Shown here piece after piece: positions 1 to 11,156 of a stretch of DNA of 64,000 nucleotides. How positions within the stretch are numbered: the stretch's first letter is position 1; each line of letters opens with the position of its first letter. The notes under the pieces are model-generated. The model had not been told where the DNA came from and did no database searches. It saw nothing but the letters and a program-made list of their open reading frames with translations. The position numbers and the translations under genes are program-made. The stretch is from Nemophila menziesii. Taxonomy: Eukaryota; Streptophyta; Magnoliopsida; Boraginales; Hydrophyllaceae. Location of the stretch: assembly GCA_029959085.1 (NCBI GenBank), contig JARWIR010000014.1, positions 9,718,001-9,782,000 on the forward strand. The letters run 5' to 3'.

Positions 1-221
1 AGCAGGGTAGAGTATGTGTTATGAGGGCCTCGATCGAAAACCGTTAAAGTTCAAGAGTATGTTCACTTAAACAGAATTCGGTGGTTGCCTCATTTCACTA
101 CGTGACAATTCAAATCGAAAGATATTGGCACTTAAGTACAATTCACCCAAACGCTGAAAGTCATGGAAACCTGATCACTTTCTCTCCAAACCTTTGTTGA
201 CACTTCAAATGTGTGGGGGAT
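1..221 (+). mobile_element. 3' end of internal region of an upstream LTR retrotransposon, with PPT
   Basis: The stretch runs up to a purine-rich tract at 211-220 (GTGTGGGGGA), which lies directly before an LTR-like start TGTTGGAACA. This arrangement is a polypurine tract followed by a 3' LTR. No recognisable protein is left in any frame. The rest of the element lies left of the window. Confidence 0.5.
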
Positions 222-1160
222 TGTTGGAACATTTAAAGTGGAAACAAATGAAATTCCACTTCCCACATCGGTGGGTAGAAAAGGTTTGTACCTCTTTTTA
301 GCCATGGTGATGTAATTAGCTTCCAAAGAGCCTAACCCCATGCATATGAAAAGGTATTGGAGAAGACCCACACGCGCGCACCACCACCACGACCACCCAC
401 CCGCCCGGCCCGGCCCGGCAACGGCACCAGCAAAGGCGTAGGGCGTGGGGCGTGGGGCGTGGGTCGTGGGCAGTGGGGTCGTGGGGTCATGGGGTCGTGG
501 GGGAGTTTGGGGAGTTTGGGGAGTCAAAAAATGAAATGAATTTTTCTACCAGCTCTTATAGTGGTGGTTGACAACTCAAACGTAAACGTAGAGACAAATC
601 TCCACCAATCTTGCAAACGTTAAAAGAAAAGGAATAATCCAGCAGCTGTTACACGTGGGAATATCAAAGGTCAAAGATGTTACAAGATATAAAAACGTGG
701 GGGTTACAAGACAATCGAAACAGTCAACCCAATCAAGTCAATTCTGGGAGGGAATCGTGGGACTTAATAGGGACGTCACCACTATATAAAGGCCTCACTC
801 TCCACTAGTATTCACCACGCAATTACAAAGCACAAGCAGAAAAATATCTCTCTATATTTTCTTTCTTTTCTGTTAGAGATACCGGTATTACGCCGGAATA
901 TCTTTTTAACACCGGGATTCTTTTCCCTTTTTCCGTGTAAGTTGTGTTTTTTTTTTCCGTGTAATAGCTTGTACTTTTCGTTGTATTTCAATTTCCGTAA
1001 TAGTTAGTTTACTCGTTAATTGAATTGTTGGTTTATTCCGTTTTGTTTTCTTCAAAACTCTTTTCTTTCTTAAACTTTATCACTACAGCCTATTGGTCTT
1101 TTCTTGGAAATCCAACTAGCTTTGGATCACCGTGTGCTCCTGAACGACTGAAGTCAACGT
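222..1160 (+). repeat. LTR, probably Copia superfamily (right end uncertain)
   Basis: It starts TGTTGGAACA right after a PPT. A TATA box TATATAAA at 783-790 is followed by a pyrimidine-rich leader, as in a U3/R boundary. The 5' part carries a CACGCGCGC and CCACCACCACG stretch that I associate with Copia LTRs; this assignment is from memory and uncertain. The partner LTR is outside the window, so the right border near 1150-1190 is only estimated. Confidence 0.5.
436..524 (+). repeat. G-rich degenerate tandem repeat inside the LTR
   Basis: Units of the type GGGCGTG, GGGTCGTG and GGAGTTTG are repeated about a dozen times, with many runs of three to five G on one strand. Such spacing is compatible with G-quadruplex formation. 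The surrounding sequence is ordinary AT-rich LTR. Confidence 0.7.
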
Positions 1161-1956
1161 CCAAAAACCCTTAATAATGAAAGGTATATTATCAGTTATT
1201 TAGTTTTCTTTTATAAAGTCATGTTAACCCTAGAATTTTGAATCCATATAAGGATTATTTAAGGCAACAATTTTATTGATGCTTTAGTTACTAGAATTCG
1301 ACGATTCCCTGTCTTGTTTACATACATACATACTTCAACTTTGACATAATTATTGGTGTTTGCTTATGAAGTTTGTAATGGTTTTTTTTGTTGTATTGCA
1401 TCATTTAGCCCGATATTATCAAGATTTTCCAAATATATCCATGCTCAAATATACGCTTCTGCTACTCAAAAACATTATGTATTATTATTTCATATAGAAG
1501 AAGAATATGAAGGAGGAAATGAATTTAATTTTTAATCGACCACTACTATTTGTTCGACACTTTACATCCAAAGCTCCAATAAGAACGAGAATAAAAGGAA
1601 AAAAGATAAATCCATATCTGATTTCCTCCTAGATACAGATCAGAACTAAAATGCAGCTGTCATCATTGTTTCTATTTGAAATTAAACATGTGCATGCCAC
1701 TCTTGGATATGTGAAGACTTTCATGAAAAGAAAATATGTAGTGGAATTGTGTAGATCTTACAGTTTTGTATATACAAGTAACATACTCTTATTGGCGGGT
1801 TATTATTTTGTTGTTGAGTGGGTTTGTAACATGATCAGATCTTAGTTGTTGAAACTCGTGTTAGGTTCTTCAGAGTAAAAGGAAAGGAGACCATATCATG
1901 GAAGATATGCGAATAAAGATGAAGGTGAACACATACGAATCTTCCTCTAATGCAAA
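1161..1956. other. AT-rich stretch without recognisable feature
   Basis: The short open frames here have no recognisable domain and poor codon structure. This is the left flank of element A. It may be decayed transposon or original intergenic DNA. Confidence 0.5.
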
Positions 1957-3418
1957 TGATTTCTCTCACTGTGTGATATATTTTGAGTTATATGAGACAT
2001 CATTTAGGTGGTTTTTGAGATTCAATGTCGGATATATCCGTTTACTTGACATGTTTTGGGTTGTTATCTAAGTTTGGATAAATGCGTTTTTGGAGTGATT
2101 TGAACTGATTTGTGTGTTAAGTGTGCAGTTTCTAGCAACATGGATGATACGAGACCCCAAAATGAAGCTAGAGAGTCAAAAAGTTCAGGAAAAACCCAAT
2201 TCAAGTTGCAAAAGGAGCCAAAGTTTCATGAGAATCTCAACAAGAAATTGTCAGTATAACATCTCTATCAACTTTCAAAATTAATAAAATAATTAGCTAG
2301 GAATCTAATCATGATACTTACACACATGATAACTCTTGGAGTCTGGTTCACATGAGTAAAAACGGTTAGCAATTCAACGTTGAATTAAAAAAGCTATGGG
2401 TGTTTTACAATGAAGATCCAAGATATCTAGAATTCGTAAAGAGTCCATTCAGGCAATTTTTAAATCACTTAAGTTGGTGCAACTGATGGGAAATGTCTTT
2501 AAGGAATGTGTGGAGCAAGGGAATGAGCAAGGAAATGTAATAAAAACTCCATATTTCTCAATCTTTCTTTATATGTAAGTGTAAATTCCTTCTTTCTATT
2601 TCTTAATTTAATTGTGTCTTCTCACACTTTAATTTCCCCTTTTCCACCATGAACTAATTTCATTAGTAGATTCAGATGCTTGGGCATTAATCCAAATATA
2701 TGATTTGGATATTATTTTATTTTATGATATGGATTTGTATTTAAATAAAACATAGAATTGTTGTTGTTGTTTATATACATGCACGGTATTGTTAAATTAA
2801 AGCATAATTGCCACATATATTGAGTTTGTTAGATATGAAACTACTCTCGTGAGGGGAGGGAGGAGGGGGGTTAGTAGTGGAATTAGGATATTTAATTTTC
2901 TACAAAGTTAAATCTAGAAGGTCAAAATTTATAGGTGAATCACGAGAGGGTAATATTCTTACCAGTTAGATAATACCGTATGATCACTCGAGATAGGTTT
3001 CCAGTACTAAATAGCAGACCCTAATTACTCAGAGGAGATTTAGGGTGAAATTAGAATCCTGATTAGCGATTTACATCTTGTTTTTCCCTCAAACTGCAAT
3101 TAAGTCCGAGTCATAGTTAGTGGTAAGTACAAGTGTCTCGAGCTACTCTTTCTCTCTATATTTTCACAACTAAGTTTATTTTTTTAGTTAATACTTATCT
3201 TTATCATCACTATAGTTAATATATCAAAAATAAATTTAAAATATTTTTAATGTAGTTTTTTCATCAAAAATATCTAGGTTAGACTAAAATGACGCGTTTG
3301 ACCTCTTATTCCTCGTGGAGATGAGAAATTTTCACTTTTGAGTACTTGTAACGATTCGTATATTTATGAGTAATCCTTCTACAAGATTTGATTTCATATC
3401 ACACCTCGGGCTACAACA
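1957..3418 (+). repeat. 5' LTR of element A
   Basis: It starts TGATTTCTCTCACTG, a mutated form of the TGATGTCTC start, with GAGACATCA downstream near 1992 as the second arm of the LTR-start hairpin. It ends CTACAACA just before the PBS. The middle part resembles the 3' LTR at 28414 (for example GTGTGTTAAGTGTG) but is strongly diverged, so the element is old. Confidence 0.65.
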
Positions 3419-3424
3419 AGTTTT

Positions 3425-3442
3425 TGACGCCATTGCTGGGGA
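3425..3442 (+). promoter_or_regulatory. Primer binding site of element A (tRNA-Asp type)
   Basis: TGACGCCATTGCTGGGGA differs at a few positions from the Athila PBS, which is complementary to the 3' end of tRNA-Asp. It lies six bases after the LTR end. Confidence 0.75.
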
Positions 3443-3540
3443 GTAGTTAGTTGATTGTAGTTTTAGTTTTTTTAGATTTTTGTTGTTAGATTTTACGTTT
3501 AATTTCTTAGCTTATTCTTAGAAAGTTCTATACTTAGTGC

Positions 3541-5105
3541 ATGGTTGAGGATCCCGATAAGTTATTTAGGATTCAAAGGAGACGTGAAAAATAAAGGAAA
3601 TCATGAGAAGCTATGGAGGGGAACTAAGAATTTGATTCCCATGGTAACTCGATCAATTCTTAGGTAAAAAATATTGACAACCCACTTGGTAGTGGAGGAG
3701 TACTACTAGTACGTCCTCAAGGTATCCAAGAGGGTGTTCAGGGCTATCAAGGAAAGTATTTCAGTTTCCAGTTAAGCCCCTTTGGATTATCCCACCAGTT
3801 ATTCAGGCGGGAATACTCAAGCCAAATGTAGGTATGTTAAACTAGTTCACGAGCTTCAGACATTAGAGTGGAGATGTACATGCAGATCCACCTTCAGCCG
3901 TTCAGAATCACTCACATGTACCCCGTTCAAGAGTCACTCACATGTACCCCGTTCAAGAAGAAATATATGATAACATGTTAATCTTCTTATTGAACGGGGT
4001 ACATGTGAGTGACTCTATCATCATCTGTCCATACTAATTCTATTATGGGATGAGCTCCATACTGCATTCTCCAACAAGTTTCATCTTTACGGTATGACGG
4101 TGATAGCTCAAATAGATCTTGAAATCTTTCAACAAGATACTTGTGAAGTATAGGTGGAACTTGGACAAGATTTTAGATAAGCTTGAAGAAGTGCCCACTT
4201 CACGGGTACTCTCCTGAGCAACAACTCGCTCTGTATTATCAGAATTTTAATGCTAGCTCTTGACAGAACTCGGATGTTATTGTTGGAGGCAATTTTGTGA
4301 TGATGGAAACTAATCAGGCTTTGGTTTGTATGGAAAATATCATGAGGAATAAGATGAGTTTGCAACCGTTGCGAGCTCCCGTTTCTAATTCTTTGTGAGG
4401 TACGTAACAATTAGACGCTTAGTGTAAAGCTTCCTGCCATAGAGAATTAGTTAAAATAGCTCTCTTTGGATGTTAACCAAGGTGGGAAAGCCCGAGGTGC
4501 ATGTAGTGCAAGAGTAGTATGGTTGTTTGAGTTATGGGGTTCATGATCACAGTTGGGAGATATGACAAATCAACCCCGATTGAGTCTTCTTCATGGAATA
4601 CCATACAAATTATCAGGGTGGTCAAGGTTATTAACAGGGTAATCACAATTATCCAGGGTTCTAGTGGTCAAATCTGAATGGAGCAGTAAATCAGGGCGTT
4701 AAGTATAATGGAAAACTCTTATCAATATCACCCTCAACAACAAATTATCAATAAAGACCACCAAACTAGCATGGGAGTGGATAGAATTATGGGAACCAAA
4801 CCCCTTAAAAACCCATGTATATATACGAATAATTTAGCTTAGAAGGTGTTCATTGCTCACCCTCATAAAGCCTCCACTAGTGAGTTGGAGAAGACTCTGA
4901 ATACATTTACGTTGACGACGGATGAGTAAATGGTGAAGAATAATGAGATGCTTAGTTCCCATTCAAAAATCTTGAAGATATTAAAGAATTAGATATCTCA
5001 GAATGCCAACACATTGCAAATACATACCCAAGGTCAACTTCCGAGCAATATTGAGAAACTTGGAGACAACGAAGCTTGCTAGTCAATTGGACTAAGAAGT
5101 GGAAG
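3541..5105 (+). pseudogene. gag: Decayed Athila-like gag of element A, first part
   Basis: The reading frame starts ATGGTTGAGGATCCCG (MVEDPDK), a typical Athila Gag start, and soon meets stop codons. Around 4480-4640 a degenerate zinc-knuckle region can be read (HDHSWEIC, followed by YHTNYQGGQGY). Near 5085 the LRSGRQ motif follows, which in Athila marks the linker before protease. Gag would bind and package the element's RNA. This copy has many stops and frameshifts and an inverted duplication (3905-4015). At 5110 it is interrupted by a solo LTR and resumes at 6583. Confidence 0.65.
3905..4015. repeat. Tandem duplication plus inverted copy (fold-back) inside gag
   Basis: A 26-bp unit containing CACTCACATGTACCCC occurs twice in tandem (3905-3930, 3931-3956). 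An inverted copy follows at 3983-4015, so that 3931-3960 and 3983-4015 form arms of about 30 bp with a three-base bulge and a 22-base loop. Confidence 0.9.
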
Positions 5106-5110
5106 ACAAG

Positions 5111-6577
5111 TGATGTCTCCCTATTTGTGATGAAATAATCCTACTTGGAGACATCATTTTAGTTGTATTTATTAGTTATAAGTCGATTTTCTCATGAATT
5201 AGTACACTTTCTTATTTTGTGTCTTGAATTAATTATTTATTGTTTTTAGATCATATTGGGTTTAATTATTTATTTAGTGTGAAACTTTAGAGATATATGG
5301 TAATTAATTAGAGTCCAAGTTGGTTTCAAGAGCTAAAGGAAAGAAGATAAACATGGAAATTGAAGATAAGGAAGTCAAAGCTAAAAACATGGAAAAGGAA
5401 AAGCTGCCTTAAATCTAAATTCCAACACCTACGACCACAAACCATCCTATCTCAAAATCGGTGAGGAATTTGGAGAAACAGTCAAGAGAAAAGTTAAAGA
5501 TCTTTCCGAGACGATGAATTTCGACTACTCATACGCGTCAATCGGATAGGTATTGAAGCTGTTAGGATCAAAACAAAAACGGGCTGATTCCATGTTTTTG
5601 GGCTACTAATTTGAGTTGGGCTAGGAGTCTAATATTTACCTTTTCCTTCAAGAAAACGAGTAGGTAAACCTATACACTATAAATACAACCTATTATCATT
5701 AGAAAAACCAGCCTTGGCCAAACCTTAAGGTCAGGAAGAAGCTATAACACAAGAAGAGAAGTCTGGAAGGAGCTGTGCATTAATCATGTCCCCTTCAACC
5801 TTTAATTATGCAATTCTTTCCTTTTCTTTTCTTAGTATGAATTTAATAATTTAGCTTGAGTTTAGCATATATGTATGAACCCTAGTTTTGATTGACATCT
5901 ATCTAATTTGATTGAATTTATGTTTTGATTTCGCTGTTTATGTGTTGGATTTTTATTATGTGATCTTTATGGTTGCAAACATATAAGATTACCATCATAG
6001 TAGTTAGATAACCGGTATATTTGACTATAGAATTAGCACATAACGTCTAGAATAAGGTTTGATCTGACAATTCAGCTTAACTAGATAGTCAATGGTTTAG
6101 TGTATTGCTATTTAATCAATTGCAGGAACAGTTTGCTTAGGTTCTTATTGACACATGTAAACCCTATTTGAAACTACCTAGCGCAATTGAAACCGAACTA
6201 TTGAAATACTACACGATTCATACCTTACATGTTTAGAACGACAAAACTAGTGGGGATTACTTGCTAATTACTCAAGTTAAACGCTCATACTACCTTCTTT
6301 TCTCTTATTTAATTTTCTGTCTTTAATTTAGTAGTTTAGTTTTCTTATTTCAAAACCAAATAAATATTTATCGATCTCTTCTTTACTCTTGCGCATTATC
6401 TGTTCTAACTCTCATATTTGCATAAGTTCTTCTTAACCTTCGTAGTCTCTGAGGAACGAATCCTACTTATTCATTAAAACTTGCATACGATCTGTATACT
6501 TGCAAAATCGTGCTCAGCCTAGGGTGTTTATTTGCACTTATTTATATCATTATTTTATCACACCTTAGGCCACACCA
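5111..6577 (+). repeat. Solo LTR, family 2, nested in A's gag
   Basis: It starts TGATGTCTCC and ends GGCCACACCA. The 5-bp target duplication ACAAG is exact (5106-5110 and 6578-6582). The TATA box CTATAAATA is at 5677-5685. No PBS or internal region follows, and A's gag frame resumes directly, so this is the product of LTR-LTR recombination. Its 5' part is very similar to the LTR at 62568. Confidence 0.95.
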
Positions 6578-6582
6578 ACAAG

Positions 6583-6886
6583 TAACTCCATCCTTAGTTG
6601 CAGAGGAAGAGATAAAGAAAAGAAATAGGTTGAACAAGAGGCGAGCGAGATTGTGATAGAGAACGAAAATCGAATCAAGAAGATAGAGAAGCAGAAGAAG
6701 ACTAAGTTAACTATTCTAAGAGAAGATCGTACACCTCCTCCATTTCCATTTAGAGTGAAAAAGAAAAACAACGACAAAGATTACAAGAAGTTCGTTGACA
6801 TGATGCGGAAATTGGAGATCAACTTGTCATTTGTAGAGGCCATCCCAAAATATATGAAGTTTATGAAGGAATGCAAAATTCTATGA
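6583..6886 (+). pseudogene. gag: Gag-protease linker of element A, second part
   Basis: This continues the gag interrupted at 5110. The translation reads PPPFPFRVKKKNNDKDYKKF and then LEINLSFVEAIPKYMKFMKE, the standard Athila stretch between Gag and protease. The same stretch is present in F (NINIPFLEVI...VPKYVKF). It ends with a stop at 6886, before the protease active site. The protease, RT and most of integrase are deleted. Confidence 0.75.
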
Positions 6887-7308
6887 ACAGAAAACCAAGA
6901 TATGGCCTGATAAGCGGCTTTGCGAGAATAAATTTGAAGTGGAACAAAAAATCCTCAAGTATAATTAAAAATTTAGCAACTATACATGGAAGTTGAGATT
7001 GAATTGGTCGGGATTTTCTTTTCACCAAGGTCACGCCTCATTGAGCTATAGAAATTGAATATCCAACCGAGCATCGAACATTTATGGTGAGCAGTCATTG
7101 GTTGAAGATTTATCATGGAGGCGAGCAAGCGATTCGTGGCAAGGATCAAAATATTGGGGAGGTAATTTACCTCCTCGAAGCGAAGTAGCACGAAAGGTAT
7201 CTCGTCGAGCTTAACGAAGTTAAACAAAAGCCAATAAGGGTGAAATCCCAATTGTGTATTAGTTATCGCACTTACATTTTGTAGTGTATATTTCTTTAAG
7301 TGTAGTGT
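6887..7308 (+). pseudogene. Integrase C-terminal tail remnant of element A
   Basis: Around 7060-7200 the reading IEYPTEHRTFMV...LKIYHGGEQ and then GEVIYLLEAK matches the tail after the integrase GPF module in element F (41480-41620, minus strand: IEHPIEHSTFMVNGDRFKIY). Fusion of the gag linker to this tail shows that A lost the pol core by deletion. The segment AACGAAGTTAAACAAAAG at 7214-7231 is the conserved post-integrase motif. B inserted at 7308. Confidence 0.65.
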
Positions 7309-8816
7309 TGCTGTCTCCCTCATTGTGATCTAATAATCTAGGTTGGTGACATCATTTTAGGTGTTTATGATTAATTAATTATAGATTTTTATTTATATTT
7401 TAATATATTTTTTTTCTTATCTTGATTTGATGATTTATTATTTGTATAGCATATTTGGTTTAATTTGTGTGTTAATGTGAAGCTTTAAAGATATATGGAA
7501 TATAATTAGATTCCAAATCAATTTTAAGGAGAAGCGAAAGAAGATATGGAATGAATTAAGAGATAAAAGGAAATAGAGATAAAATAGGAATGAAAAAACT
7601 GCTGAGTAAATATGAAATTCTGCAGCTACGTCCATTAAAGTGAAGATAACTTCAAATAGGTTGGTAATTTGGGTGAGCAATCAAAAGAGAAAATGTAGAT
7701 CATTTAAATGTGGTCTTTTCGATATAAAGTAGGCAAAAACCAGACCAATAACGAAGAAGATACAACCAAAACAAGACAGTAGTGTTTATCCCCTCTCCTA
7801 TATTAGGAAACGAATTTGAGTTGAACTTGGACTAAAATTACGCACCATTTACTCACTAATTTCGACCTAGGGTCTTCCCAACATCTATAAATACACTCTC
7901 TTATCAGTGTAAACATGTCCTTGCCTCTCCTTAACTAGTCCTTAGTATTATTTATCATAGAAGTCATTCAAGAGAAGCAAGTTGACAGTATGTATCTTTA
8001 TTTTAGTTTATTTCTTATTAGCATGAACTAATTTTCCCATAAATTGGGTTTTGCATAAATATAATCTTTGAATTCTATTTTCTTTTATCTAAGTTTGTTT
8101 GAGATTTTTTTAAAAAAAAAAATTGATTCTATCTTCTTAACCATATATTTGTTTTATATGCTTTGATTTATTTCCAGTCTTAATCTTGATCACGCTAGGA
8201 TTGTCTTAAAAGTAGTTAGATGGTTATCCGGAAGGGGTGTCTAATTATTGAAACATCACATAAGTGTTTAGTGTGCTAGTGATCCGGAAGGGCTTGCCTA
8301 ACTAGATATTCATTAGGGTTTAAGATTTAACCACCGATCATTGCGCAGGGTCTCCTTACCCAAGTCCCCTGGTAATTTTTAGGCGCCACCTAAGTCCAAA
8401 CAGAAGGAGGTTAGGAGGAATATAGAAACCTGGCTACTTACCTAAGAGATTTAATCACCCTTATTAACTAGTAGAAGAAATAGAAGGATAAGTGCATACT
8501 AGCAAAACCTGAGCTATACTCTCTCATCTTATTCTCACATCTTTTATTTACTATTTTTTCTTTAGTTTAATTAATCATTATTTCCTCAATCAATCATTCA
8601 TTTTTACTTTTCTTGTCTTTAAATTCATTGAACTACTTATTACTACGCTTTTAAGTTAATCCATTCGTATAACACACTAAGTCCTTGAGAACGAATTTGT
8701 ACTTATCATTAAAACTTGCGTACGACCTGTGATACTTGTAGTGAGTACCATGTTTAGGTTAGGGTGTTAGTTGCATCTTATTCTATTATTATTTTAGCAC
8801 ACCCTAGCCAACACCA
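7309..8816 (+). repeat. 5' LTR of element B
   Basis: It starts TGCTGTCTCCC (mutated TGATGTCTCC) and ends CCAACACCA. The TATA box CTATAAATA is near 7884-7892. The covarying hairpin is at 8389-8415 with stem CCTAA/TTAGG. Confidence 0.9.
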
Positions 8817-8822
8817 AGTTTT

Positions 8823-8840
8823 TGGCCCCGCTGCCAGCGA
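8823..8840 (+). promoter_or_regulatory. Primer binding site of element B
   Basis: TGGCCCCGCTGCCAGCGA is a diverged tRNA-Asp-type PBS. D, the other family member, has TGGCGCCGCTGCCAGGGA. It lies six bases after the LTR end. Confidence 0.85.
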
Positions 8841-9025
8841 CTTGTGTCTCATTAGCATGTGGTTTTTATTTTTAGTGTAGTAGTTTTTAGTTATTTTTTT
8901 TCAAATTTACGCTTTCTTTTTGTTTGTGTCTCTTTCAGGTATTTTAGTTTTTGCCCGAGAACCCCGAGAGTGTTTTCAAGCCCTACATCAAACGCTTGAG
9001 AGAAGAACGAGAACAAAGAAAATTC

Positions 9026-10870
9026 ATGTCTCAAAAAGAGGAAGTTCCAATTCCACCGAGGGATAATTTTAATCTTAATCAGAATAACAATCAACGTCAA
9101 GAACCAGTCCCTCGGGTACCACCACTTACTACTCAAATACCACCACTAGGAGATAACAGGAATAATATACGTCAAGAACAAGATCTCCCAAGCTTGGGAG
9201 AACCTTTTCGAGTTCAACCTTTAGGTTAACGTCCTCTAGAGATCCAAAACATAAAATTCAGGCCTAATCCGGGTATGCTCATTCAATTTACAAGATTTGG
9301 ACTCTATAATGGTGTAGAAATTCAATATCTGGTAAGAGCAATTCAAAAGTTCATGCAGATTTGTGATGCCTATATTACTCTTGGCATTACACGCGAGCAA
9401 CTGTATTGTCATATGTTTTTTTTCTTTTTGACCGGAAAAACTGGTGATTGGCTAGATAGACAACCACCAGGTTCACTTAATACTTGGGCATAATCTTCAA
9501 GCCGCATTCTTTAACTATTTTATCTGAAGAGTATGAGATTGAAAGATCAGATTGAGCTTGCTAAGTTTCGCCAAGAGAATGAAGAAGAAGTAGGAGACGT
9601 ATGGACAAGGTTTCAACAGAAGTTAGCTAGATGTCTGATTCACGGTTATACCCCATCTCTACAGTTAGTTATGTTCTATCAAGGTATTAATGCAGAAAGT
9701 AGATTGAGGGTATATAATCTTGGAAGAGGAGGATTTTTATCCATCGACCCTACAAAAGCCGCTAAAGGTATGGAACGTATTATAGAAACTGAAAGGAGTT
9801 GGCCACTTTTGCAAGATCCTATTAAAAATACCAAAGGTACGCTTCGATTAGATACAGAGACTGCTCAATCAGCTAAATTAACAACATTAGAGAATCAAGT
9901 CAAAGAGATAAAGCTTGAGATGCAACAAAGACATCATAATTTAGTTGCAACAAATGTAGTGCAATAAGCACAAGGTTGTCCACAGTGTGAGGTACCAAAT
10001 CATGCATGTGAAGAGTGAGAAGGAAATCTAGCATCTGTTTATTTCATATACAACTGAGAAAATTACCAATTTAGTAATAGAAATCATCCGGGTATGCAAA
10101 TCAAGGTAACTATCAAACTCGTCCCCAAAATAACACTTACCAACCAAGAGGTCAAGGTATTTATCAAGGAAATCAGAATTTTAATAGACATGCTCCTCCA
10201 CAACAACCTACCAATGATGCTTATACCGATACTCTAGCTCAGAAGGCTTTACCACAACATCCTCAAGAAGGAGTAATGGCTGGATCTAATGACAAGTAAT
10301 ATTCACTCACAAAACGAGAAGTTAAGAGAACAAGAGGCTTCATTCAAATCTTGGGAAGACAAGTAGAGCAAATGAATAAAGTTTTAACGATTATTATGGA
10401 AGCAAGAGAATTGAAGGCCATTGAAGGAGGTGATGCCAATGTTAGGTTCGAAACTTGTAAGGAAATTTACCTTGAAAAAGAAGAGAAGGAGGAAGAACCA
10501 CATGTTGCAGAAATTACCTTGTAAATTCCAGAATTAGAAGAAGAACCAACCAAGTCTAGCCCCGAAGGCTTTGACTTTTCCGAAGATTCAGATTCATCCG
10601 AAAGATTCGAGTTTATAGATCTTATGAGGGATATGCAAGAAGAGATTAGATCGGTTATCGGGTTTCAAGCTACCAAAGAAAAAGAGGAAGAAGCCTCAAA
10701 AGAGAAGAAAGAAGAAGTTGTACTTGGTGTGCAAGAAGAGAAAGAAGAAGAGAAGGCGGACTCGTCACCAGTTGTTCAAACAATGTCATCATCTATTCCT
10801 AAGACAAATCTAATGTTGACATTAAACTCAAGACATTTGTAGAGGCATATAGTCCGGGAAAAATCAACTC
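9026..10870 (+). pseudogene. gag: gag of element B (Athila-type Gag, broken)
   Basis: The chosen start ATG at 9026 (MSQKEE) aligns with D's MAEPQD; the open frame upstream has no ATG. The order is a proline/glutamine-rich N-terminus, the Gag core (KFMQICDAYITLGITREQL, then TGKTGDWLDRQPPG, then MRLKDQIELAKF and FQQKLARC), a zinc-knuckle region, and an acidic lysine/glutamate-rich linker at 10624-10842 (SEKEEE-like runs). A TAA at 9227 replaces a Tyr of D. A one-base gain near 9489 and a one-base loss near 9515 cancel each other. A stop follows at 9965. The zinc knuckle reads C-PQ-C-EVPN-H-ACEE-stop, so the last Cys is a TGA. Gag would form the particle, but this copy cannot. Confidence 0.85.
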
Positions 10871-11156
10871 CCAAATGCTTACGATTGCGAAGGAAGGGCT
10901 TACACCGCAACAAGTATTCACGCAAGTTATTCCAGAGACAAAAGCGAGTGTAGAAGCTAGAAAAGATAATGTGGCTCATATTAAGAGATTCTCAAAAAGA
11001 GTAGATAAAGAGTTACCACTCAAGCTCAAAGATCTAGGAAGCTTTAATCTTCCTATTCAAATTAGTGGTATGCTTAAAGTGAAAGGGATGTGTGATGTGG
11101 ATTCAAGTGTGAATCTTATGCCGAAGTCCGTGTTCGATAGGATTGGACTGAAGAAG
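10871..11156 (+). pseudogene. Protease of element B, N-terminal half
   Basis: The frame reads EGLTPQQVFTQVIPETKASV, then LPIQISGMLKVKGMCDV, then VNLMPKSVFDRIGLKK. This matches D and, in F, CDLGASINLMPK. The aspartic protease active site, DLGA in intact Athila, here reads CDVDSSVNLMP, so the family motif is altered. Element C inserted right after IGLKK, and the frame resumes at 18799. Confidence 0.85.

Noticed and set aside
132..527. 131-codon open frame on the minus strand across the G-rich LTR part
   Set aside because: It is produced by the low-complexity G-rich repeat; proline/threonine-rich translation without a domain, inside an LTR.
881..898. ACCGGTATTACGCCGG near the putative Copia LTR's start of transcription, similar to the Athila palindromes
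   Set aside because: A single copy in another element class and an asymmetric match; most likely coincidence.
1353..1845. Two short open frames between the Copia LTR and element A
   Set aside because: Around 60 codons each, AT-rich, no motif, no supporting splice structure.
8951..9025. Gag of B starting at the TTG at 8951
   Set aside because: No ATG there. The ATG at 9026 aligns with the start in D, and the upstream part aligns with non-coding leader in D.
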